Assembly: GCA_905250075.1 (NCBI GenBank)
Contig: CAJNOP010000529.1
Span: 66,741 to 130,740 of the forward strand
Reading direction: 5' to 3'
Origin: Rotaria sp. Silwood1
Taxonomy: Eukaryota > Rotifera > Eurotatoria > Philodinida > Philodinidae
DNA: 64,000 bases
Part shown: in pieces, positions 34,101 through 47,203 of the stretch
How the letters are laid out: each line of letters opens with the position of its first letter
How positions within the stretch are numbered: the stretch's first letter is position 1
Translations under genes and position numbers: made by a program
Notes under the pieces: generated by a model
The model's database searches: none
What the model saw: the letters and a program-made list of their open reading frames with translations, nothing else
Told to the model about the DNA's origin: nothing

Positions 34101-35804
34101 CTCAAAGATTTAGTCTCAAACCCCAAATCTACTAGAGATTTGTTGCATCTCTGAGAATCGGTGTGAACGTGTTAATGTTGAAACACGCTACTTTTCTCGT
34201 AATTCTATAGTAAAATTTACAAGGTGCTCTCATTATAGACGTTAAAGACATGATAATAGAAACACTGATCATAGGAGAAGACAAGAGCTTATATATAATT
34301 GTCGAAAGAAAACTTTATGAATCACTTATGTAGGTATGATCAAGAATATCTTGTATACTGCATTCTATGTAACATAAGCATCGTAACAAGCAAATAACTA
34401 ATTGAAAAAGAGCTATTGAGAGTGTTGAAGAGTTTACTTTTGCCTTGTATGAAGACGTAAACATGTCAAAACTGTTCGATTTTTTAAAGTCTGATTTATG
34501 ATAGAGACATTGGACTGTATTAGAATATTCTGGATAATTTGATAAGCTTTGTTCACAGTTTACAATTGATTTCGATCAATATCAGATAGGACGTTCATGT
34601 AAATAGTTATATACTTTCTCTCACAAGCTAATGTCAGTCCAAGCTGTTGCTAACCACAATATATGTCTGTAATGATCTTTATTGTTCAAACATTTTCTAT
34701 AGAATAGTTTGACTTCCGTACATGTGGTTTTTGTCGTTGCAATGCTCATAAAAGGTATCATATGCGTTCTTGAACTTTTAATCAACTGCATATTTGTAAT
34801 TCATTTTTAGATAGTGCTTTCACAAACATAACTCTAGATTTCGGAACATATTTTTTAATATCTCAAAGACATCTAGATTGACTGTGAACTGCTTTATCCT
34901 AGAAGTGACAAATGGTATAGTATTACTGAGTGAATGAAAATTGTTAAGAAGCTTCTATATACTGTAGGACGATGAAAATATGTCAAGATTTGATGATTGT
35001 CTTTTTCTGTGCAAACCTAACTTGATTCTCTTATTTCCCAATATATAGCATCCAATTTATCAAGTGCACTATTGATATTGTTACATTTTGACGAATGATA
35101 ACATTCATTCAATGAGTGTATACTACTGCTTTTAGAGTAATTCAAGGATTAAATACCTCGAGTTTTGTTTTGTAATGAATTATGTCTTTTTAACAGTTTA
35201 ATTTAGAACTAAATGATGAAATGTGGGGAAAAAATCCTTGATCATTATTTATTAAATCTCAAAGAATTGAATCACAATCAAAAAAATAAAAACTTATTGA
35301 ATGCGTTTGATGATTCACACAGCTCTAAGTAAATATTTTACGAGCGCGTGATATTTTTTCAAACTCTTCTAAAATAATATGAATGCGCAATTGATTCTAG
35401 TGATGCTTTGTTAAAAGTAAGGCGTTTCTTATTTTAAATTTAGATCGATTGTTTATCTTTCAACTTTTATAAACATAGTCATTTGAAGTATTTTAACGTT
35501 GATCTTCATAATTTCAGGCAAAAAACAACAGAAGAAATAGACGTATTTAAGAACTTAACTTTCTTTGGTTCTGTTCTTTAGTGACATCTGCTGACAATAA
35601 ATATACGCTAACTCTTTCGTCAAAATATAGAGCCACAGAGCTCACATTTATGTCCTCTTTTTCATTCTGCTCTGTTGCGATCTATCCATCAGTATTTCTA
35701 AAAAATTCTTAATGCCATTCAATTACAAAATAATATTCTTTCCTATTTTGTTTTATTTTAGTTTTAGTCTATGACAATATTATCTCTTGTGCTGAGCTAC
35801 AATA
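34101..35804. other. Intergenic, no feature seen
   Basis: A+T-rich sequence without a convincing gene. Immediately before macoilin, a TTTATTTTAG acceptor-like site at about 35761 lies some 40 nt from the start codon. Confidence 0.4.
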
Positions 35805-38800
35805 ATGAAACGACGAACAAATTTGGACAGTATAAAAATAAGGAAATCTATTCGACGCTCTCGTCTTACTGAGGGTATTTATGGAAGGTAACTAAATGAA
35901 AAAAGAAAAAGATATTTTCTTAATTATATGATTCTATATTTCTACATATATATATATATCTTAGTGCATTAGTATATCTCAAATTTATTTGTATTTGGGG
36001 TATTATAATGGCAGCTGATTATCTACTTGAATTTCGTTTTGAATTTCTTTGGCCATTTTGGCTTGTTTTACGAAGTATTTATGATTCATTTAAATATCAA
36101 GGATTGGTAAAGAAAAAAAAAACATCTATTTAATTAATGATGTCTTCGATCATATCCAAAATTTTACTTTATTATTTTAGCTTTTCTCATTATTCTTTGT
36201 ACTTATTGCATTCATAGCCGATCTCATTTGTTATATATTATTACCTATTCAATGGCTATTTTTTGCTGCAAGTAGCTATGTATGGATACAATATGTTTGG
36301 CAAACAGGTTAATTTTTTGTTTTTAAAACCCTAAGAATATCGATAAGTTTTATTTTTCATTTCATAGAACGTGGTATCTGTTTGGGTACTGTTGTTCTGT
36401 GGGTGTTGTTTGTTTGGCTTGAAGCATCAGTACGATTACGTGAAATTAAAACTATTGATCTGTGCCGACCATTTGCCGCTCATTGGTAATGAATATTTTC
36501 ATGTTTTTATTTTCTTTTTAAGAATTTTTTTTTTGCTGTTAAATTTTTAGTATTGGTTATCCAATGGTGACATTAGGATTTGGTTTTAAAACTTACCTTG
36601 CTTATAAATGGAGATTGGTAAAAGAAAAAATTTAAATTATAAAAAATTGATTGAAATAGAATTTTTTTGTTTTAATTTCAATAGAGAAAACAACGTGATG
36701 TAAAAAAAATAAATGAATCATATGTTCAATTAATTAATCAAGCATTGCCAATTGAAGTTCAACAAGAAGTTGAAAAAGAAAAATTAAATCGAGAGAAGGG
36801 TTTGTTATTTATATTTTTTTATTTATTTTTCAAAATTTTATTTATTTACTAAAGGTACATTTACTGAAACATTTGATGAATGTACAAATCAAACAAATAT
36901 TGATGGAAATTATCCATCATCACCTTCTCCGATAACATCAATAATTAATTCAAATCCTCTAACTACTAATTCAACATTAATTAATTCACAAACAAATTTA
37001 ACTAATCATTCAACATCATTATCTTGTACAGTATCAAAACGTCCACAAAAACTAAATAATAATGATGATTTATTAACTACAACTTCACTTGTACAGACAA
37101 CAACACGTAATAATAAAATTTCAAATGGTAATGATGATGATTCATCATCAACATATAAACAACAAAAAAAACAGCTAATCAAATCTTCAAATACACAAAA
37201 TACACAAAGTCGAAGACAACAAAAAAAACAAGAAAGAGAACAAATACGTGCAACATCAAGAGATTCATCTTCATCATATAATAATGGATTTGTAACAAAT
37301 ACACCGATCGAAAATTCAGATATTGACAAAAAGTAAATTTAGTAATAGAAAAAAAAACAACAACAACAAGATGAGAGTTTTCTCTCATAGTACTCAGTGA
37401 CGTATCCAGGATTTTTCAGTATGCTGAATCTCGATTTCCGAGCACGGGACCCAGATGAAACTCATGGAGGGTGATGTTGAATCCAAATAATGGAATTTTA
37501 TCAAAAAAAATTTACACTCAGAGTTTGCGAAAAAAATTAGCATTTTCCTGATCCCTCCTTCGAGGATTTTTTACTGTTAGTAGTATCATGGTTTTTAGAA
37601 TTTCATAGGAAGCTACACCGAATTTCATCGATAGATTTCAAATTTCGTCTGAAAATATGCAACCGTTCAAGAGTTATGACGATTTCAAATTTTGCAAAAA
37701 TTGTTTTCACATATAGCAAAAACTCAAATCGTCATAACTCTTGAACGGTTGCATATTTTTAAACGACATTTGAAATCTATCGATGAAATTCGGTGTAGCT
37801 TCCTATGAAATTCTAAAAACCATGATACTACTAACAACAAAAAATCCTCGAAGGGGGGATCTGGAAAATGCTAATTTTTTTCGCAAACTCCGAGTGTAAA
37901 TTTTTTTTGATAAAATTCCATTATTTGGATCCAACATCACCCTCCATGAGTTTCATCTGGGTCCCGTGCTCGGAAATCGAGATTCAGCATACTGAAAAAT
38001 GACGCATATATATATTTGCCTTGTACTATAGCAAATAGAAATGTTCGATTCAGATATCAAACCGAACAAGTTCAGTCTCAAATTTGAAAATTTTCTATTG
38101 ACAAGTTATAGGACTGACCTAACATAGTATAATTATTTCTACGGAACATCACATTTACTCGTAATCGATCAAGTTATCCATCAGTTTTCGATGACTTACT
38201 CTAATTGATAACATTAAACACGATGAGATTCTTTTATATAAAATTAAACTATATTTAACACATTGAACATCTGTTATAAAGAAGGTTACAATGTTGTTAG
38301 AACAGACTATCATTCAGAACGAGAACAATACTAAGATATCATGGCAGATATATCCCAATATCAATTAATTTAATTTATTAGTAATAATTCTGAAGAAAAG
38401 ATAACAAGATCTTTGTTCGTTTTCAAGGACCTTTTTTTATAATGTTTCAAGACAGACATATATATATCAATGAATACAGTATAAACTATTACAAATTCAT
38501 AAAAATATGAATAAAACAATGAGTTAACAGTACAAAAACTTGAAAATTTTCTATCGAATAAAGATTTTTTTTTTTTAATGATATTATTATTTTATTTTTA
38601 GTCTTCAAATAAATAAACTTGAAAGTGATATTCAACGATTGAATCAATCAATTGAAAAACAAAAAAATTCCGAAATACAATTACGTACACAATTATCTGA
38701 TTTAAAAAATGTTCGAAAAGATCTTGAAGATTTACGTGCAGAAAATGTAGCATTACAAACAAAGTATATTATATTAAATATAATATATTGAAAAATATAT

Positions 38801-40709
38801 TCTATTATTTATTTTAAGATATGAATCAATTAATATTCAAAGAAATCGTGATAAACAACGTATAACTGATCTTGAAAAAAATGTAAATGAAGAAAAACAA
38901 ATTAAACAACGATTAGAATTACAAATTAAAACAGAAAAAACTTTAACAAAAAAACTTCAAGATGATTTAACAAAATTAAATTTAATACCATTAAAGTTTG
39001 TTTAATAATTAATTTTATTTTAAAATATTTGAATTTTAATATTTAGAAATGAATGTACAGAACAATGTATTAAACGAAGACGAGATCAAGAGAATGAAAC
39101 ACGAGAAATGCGTAAATTACTTAATGATAAAGATGAACGTATTAAATTACTTGATAATGAAATTAAAGTATATATAAATAGTTTTTTTTTTGAAATTATT
39201 CAAATTTTTCATATAATGAGTAATTTTTAAACTAAAACAAATATCATTCATTTAAATCGTACAGAATGAAAGAAAATTAATGATAGTATTTTATACATAC
39301 TAGAATAAAATATGATAGATACTCAGAGATGGACAAAGTCGCACCGCGCTTCCCCGCGCCATTGCTCACGCCTACGCTACACTAGTCTGAGCTTCGATGA
39401 GCGCATGCTTAGAGCATCCCGGTATTCGGTGGAGTTTGAGAAACTGATTGGTAGAGCAAAGAGAAAGAGAGATGTGTGTAGCGCCTATGCGCGAGCAGTG
39501 GCGCGGGGCGATTTTGTCCATCTCTGATAGATACTATGTTAATACTATTAGTTTCAAATTAAAAAGATTTATTGCCTAAACATATATCTTGTATTGTTGA
39601 ATGTACTCTTTTTATTCAATATTCTTTCAGAAATTTCTTGAGTACACAAAAAAAAAAAGGTTATCTTTATATCATGGACACACCTTCTAGTCACACCCTT
39701 TCTGAATCATAATCATTTGTAAGTATAAATATGTAATGATGAACATAGTAATCAACGAATTTTTGATATTACATATTTCTCAGAACATAAAATCAGTCAT
39801 TATTCTTGATTTTTCTCTAATATTAATGATTATCCTTGACATTATCAAAGATGATAAAACTAAAACTAACGGAAGCATGTCTCTATAGTACTATCGACAA
39901 CATAACTTAGTTACGAACTTATCGATAATCATTATCTAAAGATAGATTTATTGTCCTCAAGCGATTAATCTATCTAATTCTAATGTATTTTAACATAAAC
40001 ATTGATTTTTGTTTGCTTATATAAACTTTAATTCTAGAAATAACTAAAATTGATTCATATTTGATAAATCTATTTGAATATAAAATAAAATTATTTCTCT
40101 TTTTTCTATTGAAAAATATAATAACAAAAGATATTCAACATTTTATTGAATAAAAATTAATTCGTATGATTTTTTTTAAAGACTCTTTTAAAATATCGAG
40201 AATCTCAAGCGGATACTGAAGTACTCTATCAACATTTAACACAATTACAAGAACGAAATGCTCATTTACAAGATAGTCTCAGTGCTGAAACACGAATTAA
40301 ACTTGATTTATTTTCTGCACTTGGTGAAGTTAAACGACAACTTGAAATAGCTAATAGTTTGTATTATTATTATTATTAGAATTTTTAATTGTTAGTAAAA
40401 AAATTTTTCTTTTCGATTTCTTCAGATGCTATTCGAGAAAAAGAACGTGAATTAATTGCTGCACTTCATTCCCAACATCAAGTAAATAATTGTTTATTTA
40501 ATGGTCATCCTCAAACATCTGGACATTCATCACCAACAAATCAATTAATTGATACAAATAATAATCCAACAACAAGTTCATCATCAGTTTTTTATTCACC
40601 TCCAACAACAATAACACCACCACCATTACCATTACAAAATGCTACATCCAATCTCGATCCTAATGCTCAAGATTTTTGTTTACCAACACATTCGACAAAT
40701 AACAATTAA
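35805..40709 (+). CDS. MACO1: Macoilin
   Basis: Twelve exons join in phase: 35805-35887, 35965-36106, 36181-36307, 36368-36485, 36551-36617, 36685-36799, 36855-37332, 38602-38763, 38819-38995, 39047-39167, 40182-40356 and 40426-40709. They give about 682 residues, close to the roughly 664 of vertebrate macoilin. The N-terminus starts MKRRTNLDSIKIRKSIRRSR and continues with the multi-span segment (LEFRFEFLWPFWLVLRSIYD, LCRPFAAHC, MVTLGFGFKTYLAYK). A long Asn/Ser-rich linker and coiled coil follow, and the diagnostic SLSAETRIKLDLFSALGEVK is near the C-terminus, then NLDPNAQDFCLP. Macoilin is an ER and nuclear-envelope membrane protein of neurons. Introns are about 50-80 bp except intron 7 and intron 10, each swollen by a mobile element. 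Confidence 0.95.
37393..38008. mobile_element. Foldback element in macoilin intron 7
   Basis: Near-perfect inverted arms of about 290 bp (37393-37685 and 37723-38008) surround a short loop. The left end starts CAGTGACGTATCCAGGATTT, related to the CAGTGGCGTAGCCAGG family; the outermost bases of the right end are lost. The arms share GAGCACGGGACCCAGATGAA, CCGTTCAAGAGTTATGACGA and their complements. There is no reading frame. The near-identity of the arms implies a young insertion or a hairpin kept by conversion. Confidence 0.9.
39324..39526. mobile_element. GC-rich MITE in macoilin intron 10
   Basis: The 203-bp element has inverted ends CAGAGATGGACAAA(G/A)TCGC and is flanked by a perfect 9-bp direct repeat ATAGATACT (39315-39323, 39527-39535). 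Its interior is GC-rich (GCACCGCGCTTCCCCGCGCC), standing out in A+T-rich DNA. CAGAGRTGG ends resemble hAT elements, but the duplication here is 9 bp rather than 8. Confidence 0.88.
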
Positions 40710-41525
40710 TATATACATACACTATGCATATATATATATATATATAAATATTTAACGAGATTTATTAAAAAACAAAAATAAAAAAAAAAAAAGAATGATG
40801 ACAACATCCATCTATATTTTTAGATTATCATATCAAACATAGAGTTCTCTTTTTGAATCAATTTTTTTCCTCTATTCGTAAACATATATATGTGTGTATT
40901 TGTTTGTTTGTTTGGTGTATGCATTGTTTCTTTTTTTTTTTTTTTTTGTTCTTCTTTTCTGCTATTTCTTTATATTATTTAACGAAGATGCAAATCGTGT
41001 GCTCTCTCTCTCTCTCGTCGCACAATTATTTTGGTTGTTATTATCACCGTTAAACATCTCATTTGCTTGGCTTTTCTAAGGGTATTTTTGTCTTTTCTTC
41101 CTTTATGTGTGTTTTGTCTGAAACATCATCATGGTTGTTGTTGTCTGTTTTGTTGTTTGCATATACAAGAAAGATAAAAGAAATACAATAATTAACCATA
41201 TTTTTGGTAGATTATTATTGAATATGATTTATTTTTATTTTTACTTAAGAGAATTAATTATAATCTATTGAAAATAAAGGCAAAATTTTTTGAAAAGAAT
41301 ACTTTATAATAATAACCACAAACAGATTTTGTTAGGCCAATGTCATCATTGAATAGTACATAGAGGGAGCTAATGCTATATTTTCTTTTTTCTTTGATAA
41401 ATAGTAAGATGAGTTATTGAAAAACGATAATACATACGCTTAAGAATGAGGATTTTCGATGTTTTTTGTTTTATTTATTTTAGATTTTTATAAGAATTAA
41501 TTTAAATATAGTCAATAAAAAAACA

Positions 41526-43675
41526 ATGACTAATCGTCGAGTAAAACTTCTAATACCTAAAGATCGTGGTGAATTTATTCCATTATTTTTTACAATATTT
41601 CTTATTTGTGCATATGTTATATTTGAATTATATGTTATATTACCAACAATTTATCATAATATATTTACATATAAAGAAATTTTTCATCTTATATTTGGTT
41701 TTTATATTATTTTTAATTTAATTGGAAATTTATGTTTATGTATGATTACAGATACATCTATTGATACAATCATATGTCCTGTTTTATTACCATCAACAAT
41801 TATAAATCCAATATTAAAAGAAAAAATTCAACAAGATATTATTTATTATCATTGTAATTGGCATTATTGTCATAATTGTGAAATAAATGTTCCACCACGA
41901 TCACAACATTGTCATTTATGTAAAATATGTATTTTAAAACGTGATCATCATTGTACTTTTCTTGGACGATGTATTGGTTTTAGAAATATTCGTTATTATA
42001 TATGTTTTCTTATTTGGACTTGGGTAAACAAAAAAACAAAAAAAAATTTCAATCTTTTTTAAAACTCAATAAAAATTTTATTTTATTTTTTTTTTAGATT
42101 GGTTTAGTTTATTGTAATATTCTTCATATGGATTATACTTATGAACTTGTTGGAACTTTTTCATGGGGTGTTATGATCGGTAGGTTAATTAATAAGATAG
42201 ATAATATTAGTGAAAGATGATACATATCTGCAAAAGGATTATGTCTTAGAATAGATTCTGTTTATTTAAAAAGCTGTTAGGATAATCTTTATGAGATTCA
42301 CATATGAAACATAATGAAGCTGCTAATATCATAAAAAGATAAAAAAAAAAAATTTCAATTATTTTCTTAAGAGTAAATATTTTGAATGATTTATTTGAGC
42401 AAAGATTCAAGAATTTCTTTTTTGTTTTTGAATTCATATTAAGAAAAATAAAGATAACAAATGATTTAATTTTCATTTTTTTCTAAAATAATCATTCGAA
42501 CTAGAACTTTTTTTTTAAATTGATATTATCTCTTGAAACTTTTTAATCGAATAAATTATTTTCGCATTTTTCAGTTATTTCTTTTTAGTTTCTCACGTTT
42601 TTGTAGATTTGAATGTGGCAGAGTTCAGAGTCCAGTTTTTTTTCCTTTCAACAATAGTGTGATTATCAACGTTTTCTATTTAGATGAGAAACACAATTCA
42701 AATTGATTCAGAAACTTAATCTAGATGTAAAGTCAAATCCGACAAAAAAAAAAAGAAACTTTGAATTCATGTTTTGGTTGGATTTGTAACTAGACTTAGA
42801 TCTAGAAGGCTCTATTAGGTGAAGATTATGAAATATCAAATTAAAAAAATACCCATAAACTCTTTTGGAATTGAAAAGCACGAATTAATTTTCGTTGCAT
42901 TTAATATCTTACGTGCTTTTGATAGATTCACTAATATCCAGGTCGAGAAATACAGGCTGGTTCCAATAGGAAAACACCGAAAATCGACGGAACAGGGAAG
43001 CAGTATTCCAGTGACCGAATTTATCCGGTTCCGAGCGGAACTGGGCAAAACCGGCAGCCGGATACGATCACTGAATTTCTGTGTCGAATTCCTGGCGTTT
43101 TTCCACGTGTTCCGGCCGAAAACGCTATGTTTTCTGTGGGTTTTCGCCGAAAATTCATGGAATACTGCTTCAAGACTCATCGACCTGGGATATCATAGTT
43201 TTTGATTTTAAATAGATTGTTTTATACGAATTTCAAGTTGTAGTCTTTAATGCAAATTATACTAAGTTCTGTTTTTTAATCGAAACTTATTGCTTATTTT
43301 TGTTTTTTTTACATTTTAGCTTGTCTATTTCCATTTGGTGCATGGTTATTTGGTCTTGTCGATCATTTTTCTCTTTTACTTTCATGTATTTGTTCAACAT
43401 CGATTATTTTAAATCTTTATGTGTTATTTTTAATAATTCAACAAATTTTACTTATTACAAATAGTCAAACATGGTATGAATATAATAAAAATATTCATAT
43501 CTATAATATTGGAAAGAGTTTTCAATCAAATTTACAACTTGTTTTTGGTAAACGATGGTATTTAATATTATTTACACCTCTTATATCATCACAACCATAT
43601 GGTGATGGTATGTCATATGATATGAATAAAATTGAAACAAACAATACACAATACAATAGTACAAAACGCATTTAA
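41526..43675 (+). CDS. ZDHHC palmitoyltransferase (ZDHHC24-like)
   Basis: Three exons, 41526-42023, 42098-42179 and 43320-43675, give 311 residues. Two membrane spans precede the cysteine-rich domain (YCHNCEINVPPRSQHCHLC, then KICILKRDHHC) with the DHHC active site at residues 140-143. Two more spans follow. A C-terminal NLQLVFGKRWYLILFTPLIS segment matches the NLxxVFG feature of the ZDHHC24/11-like group. The enzyme takes palmitate on the DHHC cysteine and passes it to protein thiols at Golgi or ER membranes. A TTTATTTTAG acceptor-like site lies about 44 nt before the ATG. Intron 2 is 1.1 kb because of a GC-rich inserted element. The gene ends 129 bp before the next start. Confidence 0.92.
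42938..43188. mobile_element. GC-rich MITE in ZDHHC intron 2
   Basis: A GC-rich block with short inverted ends CCAGGTCGA ... TCGACCTGG. Its base composition differs sharply from the intron around it. No clear target duplication is seen. Open frames across it are by-products of its low stop content. Confidence 0.65.
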
Positions 43676-43780
43676 ATGCAAATCAAAATGATTAAAAAAA
43701 AAAAAAAGAACGATTTTGTTTTTGTGTTTTGTTTTTTTTAAGATAATTTATTAGTGCAATAATTCAGTATAAAATTTCCT

Positions 43781-43804
43781 TTTTTTTCTTTTTATTTATT
43801 TCAG
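43781..43804 (+). promoter_or_regulatory. Splice acceptor abutting Jagunal start (probable SL site)
   Basis: A T-rich tract ends in TTTATTTATTTCAG and the ATG of Jagunal follows with no intervening base. A cis-spliced first exon is hard to fit into the 129-bp gap after the ZDHHC stop, so a spliced-leader trans-splicing acceptor is the simplest reading. Bdelloids are known to trans-splice. Confidence 0.6.
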
Positions 43805-44374
43805 ATGTCTCTTCCAGGTTCACAACGTGTTACGGGTACTGATGGAAATGATTTTCATCATCGTGAACGTATAGCTACACATTATCGTGTTAGTGCAGAA
43901 ACAAAATCACGTCTTCGATTATTAATTTATCTTCATTTTATTCTTGCTTTTCTTGTTCTTATTCAAATAATAACATATCATATACGATTAATAAAAACAG
44001 TAAATATTCCACGACCACATTTATGGCAATACATATGGGTTATTAGTATATTACCATCATTATGTGGTCTTATATCAATGAATAAAAATCATGTTTATTT
44101 ACTGAAATTATTTTTTCGTGGTACAGTTATATTTGGTTTAGGTACAATAATGACAACAATTATACTTAATTTAAGTGAATTATTTACATTTAAAAAATTA
44201 AAAACTAATCATCAATTAGATGAAGTTGAACCACAAACATTTCTTGGATTTCCATTATTAATACTTTGGTATATATTTTTAATAATAATGGTACAAATAC
44301 ATGCATTCAGTTTATATATGGCTAATATTTTATTACATAGTTGGCAACAATATAAACCAATGAAACAGAATTAA
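43805..44374 (+). CDS. JAGN1: Jagunal homologue
   Basis: A single-exon frame of 189 residues matching the full length of Jagunal (about 183 in vertebrates). The N-terminal signature GTDGNDFHHRERIATHYRVS is near-identical to the animal GTDG(S/N)DF.HRERVA.HY motif. Four membrane spans follow, with LPSLCGLISMNKNHVYLLKL, and the tail (VQIHAFSLYMANILLHSW) is also conserved. Jagunal is an ER membrane protein needed for ER organisation and vesicular traffic, and in mammals for neutrophil function. It lies 129 bp after the ZDHHC gene on the same strand with no AATAAA between them, suggesting a two-gene operon. Confidence 0.93.
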   Translation: MSLPGSQRVTGTDGNDFHHRERIATHYRVSAETKSRLRLLIYLHFILAFLVLIQIITYHIRLIKTVNIPRPHLWQYIWVISILPSLCGLISMNKNHVYLLKLFFRGTVIFGLGTIMTTIILNLSELFTFKKLKTNHQLDEVEPQTFLGFPLLILWYIFLIIMVQIHAFSLYMANILLHSWQQYKPMKQN

Positions 44375-45683
44375 ATAATTATATAAAAAATTTGAATAAC
44401 CCTTGTGTGTAGGATTCTTTTTTTTGTGCAATCCTTTTCTTCAATTGATCTATTATTAAAATAAGAATTGGAAATATACGAAAAAGAAGAAGCGATAAGA
44501 AAAGAAATCGTTACTTTTTTTTTTTTTATTTTAAAATTCATTTCATTGATGATCAAGGTCTACTAAAAGATATTGAAACTTGAATAAATTTCTATAAGTT
44601 GCATATAAAAAGCAGAGATACATTTAGTTTTGACTTTGAAAATAAATACAGGAACTAATCTTATCTATAATGAGAAGAATATATATAGAAATGTAACAAT
44701 ATAATAATAGTTTTGATCTGAATTTATGAAACTTTAAAAATTTTTAAAAACTTTATGAACCTTCAATATTTACAGTTGTAGAGAATACGCTTTCATCTTT
44801 GCTTGAGATATTACATATTATCTTTTGAATTTTTCAATTAAATTAAAAAGGTTTTTGAACAATTCTATTGAGTTTGTTAATCTTGAATCGATCATATCAA
44901 TGCATATCCAATGATTCATTTGAAAAGTTTCACTTGTGTCGCACATCTTACACCTTGATTTTGAATCATAAAGAATCTTTATAATATTATGAATATGAAA
45001 AACTTATTCTGATAATAAGTCACATAAATGATAATTAAACTATATTATGTTATAGTTGACTTAAAAGAAAATTATGAATTTGAATCATTCTAAACATTTT
45101 GTATTTCCTCTAGAAACATTAATTATTCATATGAAATCAAATTCAAAAAAGATCAACATTTTTCATTCATATTACTATAATATTATAAAATTTTAATAAT
45201 AAGAATATTGTATCAATATGGCCATATATAGAATGTTTTCTTCTACTTCTTTATACAGTACACAAAGAACTATTTATAACAAATTCTTGCATGAATAATA
45301 AAATATCTCATAATATAATGAAAACTTATTGCTTCACTAATGTTTGTTTTTCTCCGATAGTATAATTTATTTCTTAGTAATTCTAATTGAAAAATGTCAT
45401 TTTATTGACAAATATGTTAACATCAAAATGTCAATATGTATAATGAATTGATAATGATAAATTATTTTTATACTCGAATGAAACTCTTTCAAGAAGAATA
45501 TCAATCTTAATAGATATGTTATTCTAGCATAACAGCAATCGAAAGAAAAACATGATGTCAATATTAATGTGCAAAAAAAAGGTTTATTAAAGAAGAAGAG
45601 TACATATAATTAGCATCAAAAGAAAAATTAGCTTAGAAAAGAAGTATAAATGTATGTCTATACTGTTGAATTGTATTGTGTAT
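44375..45683. other. Intergenic, no feature seen
   Basis: About 1.3 kb between the convergent 3' ends of Jagunal and actin, very A+T-rich. No gene, repeat or RNA is recognised. Confidence 0.5.
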
Positions 45684-46990
<1,307 letters not shown>

Positions 46991-47082
46991 ATTTTATGTT
47001 ATATACTTAGTACGAGTAATAGATAAATGTTGTCGTGAAATATCTAAGACACAGAAGGCGAACTTAGAATGGATAAGATAGA

Positions 47083-47091
47083 GTTTATATA
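47083..47091 (-). promoter_or_regulatory. Actin TATA box
   Basis: TATATAAAC on the minus strand, about 95 bp upstream of the actin start codon, at a sensible distance for a leader of about 60 nt. Confidence 0.6.
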
Positions 47092-47129
47092 GTAGTTTCT
47101 ATTTTTTCTCTTTTCTTCTTATTTGTATA

Positions 47130-47139
47130 CCATATTAGG
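47130..47139 (-). promoter_or_regulatory. CArG box 1 (SRF site)
   Basis: CCATATTAGG, a perfect match to CC(A/T)6GG, about 40 bp upstream of the TATA box. Serum response factor binds this motif in actin promoters of animals. Confidence 0.7.
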
Positions 47140-47193
47140 ATATACATGATAATCTCTGTGATTTCTTGTATAGGAAAAGAAAAACGAGTATTT

Positions 47194-47203
47194 CCTTATT
47201 TGG
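47194..47203 (-). promoter_or_regulatory. CArG box 2 (SRF site)
   Basis: The plus strand reads CCTTATTTGG, a perfect CC(A/T)6GG, 55 bp upstream of box 1. Paired CArG boxes are a hallmark of actin-gene control. Confidence 0.7.

Noticed and set aside
42819-43205. Open frames on both strands at 42.8-43.2 kb
   Set aside because: They lie in a GC-rich inserted element within the ZDHHC intron; low stop density follows from composition.
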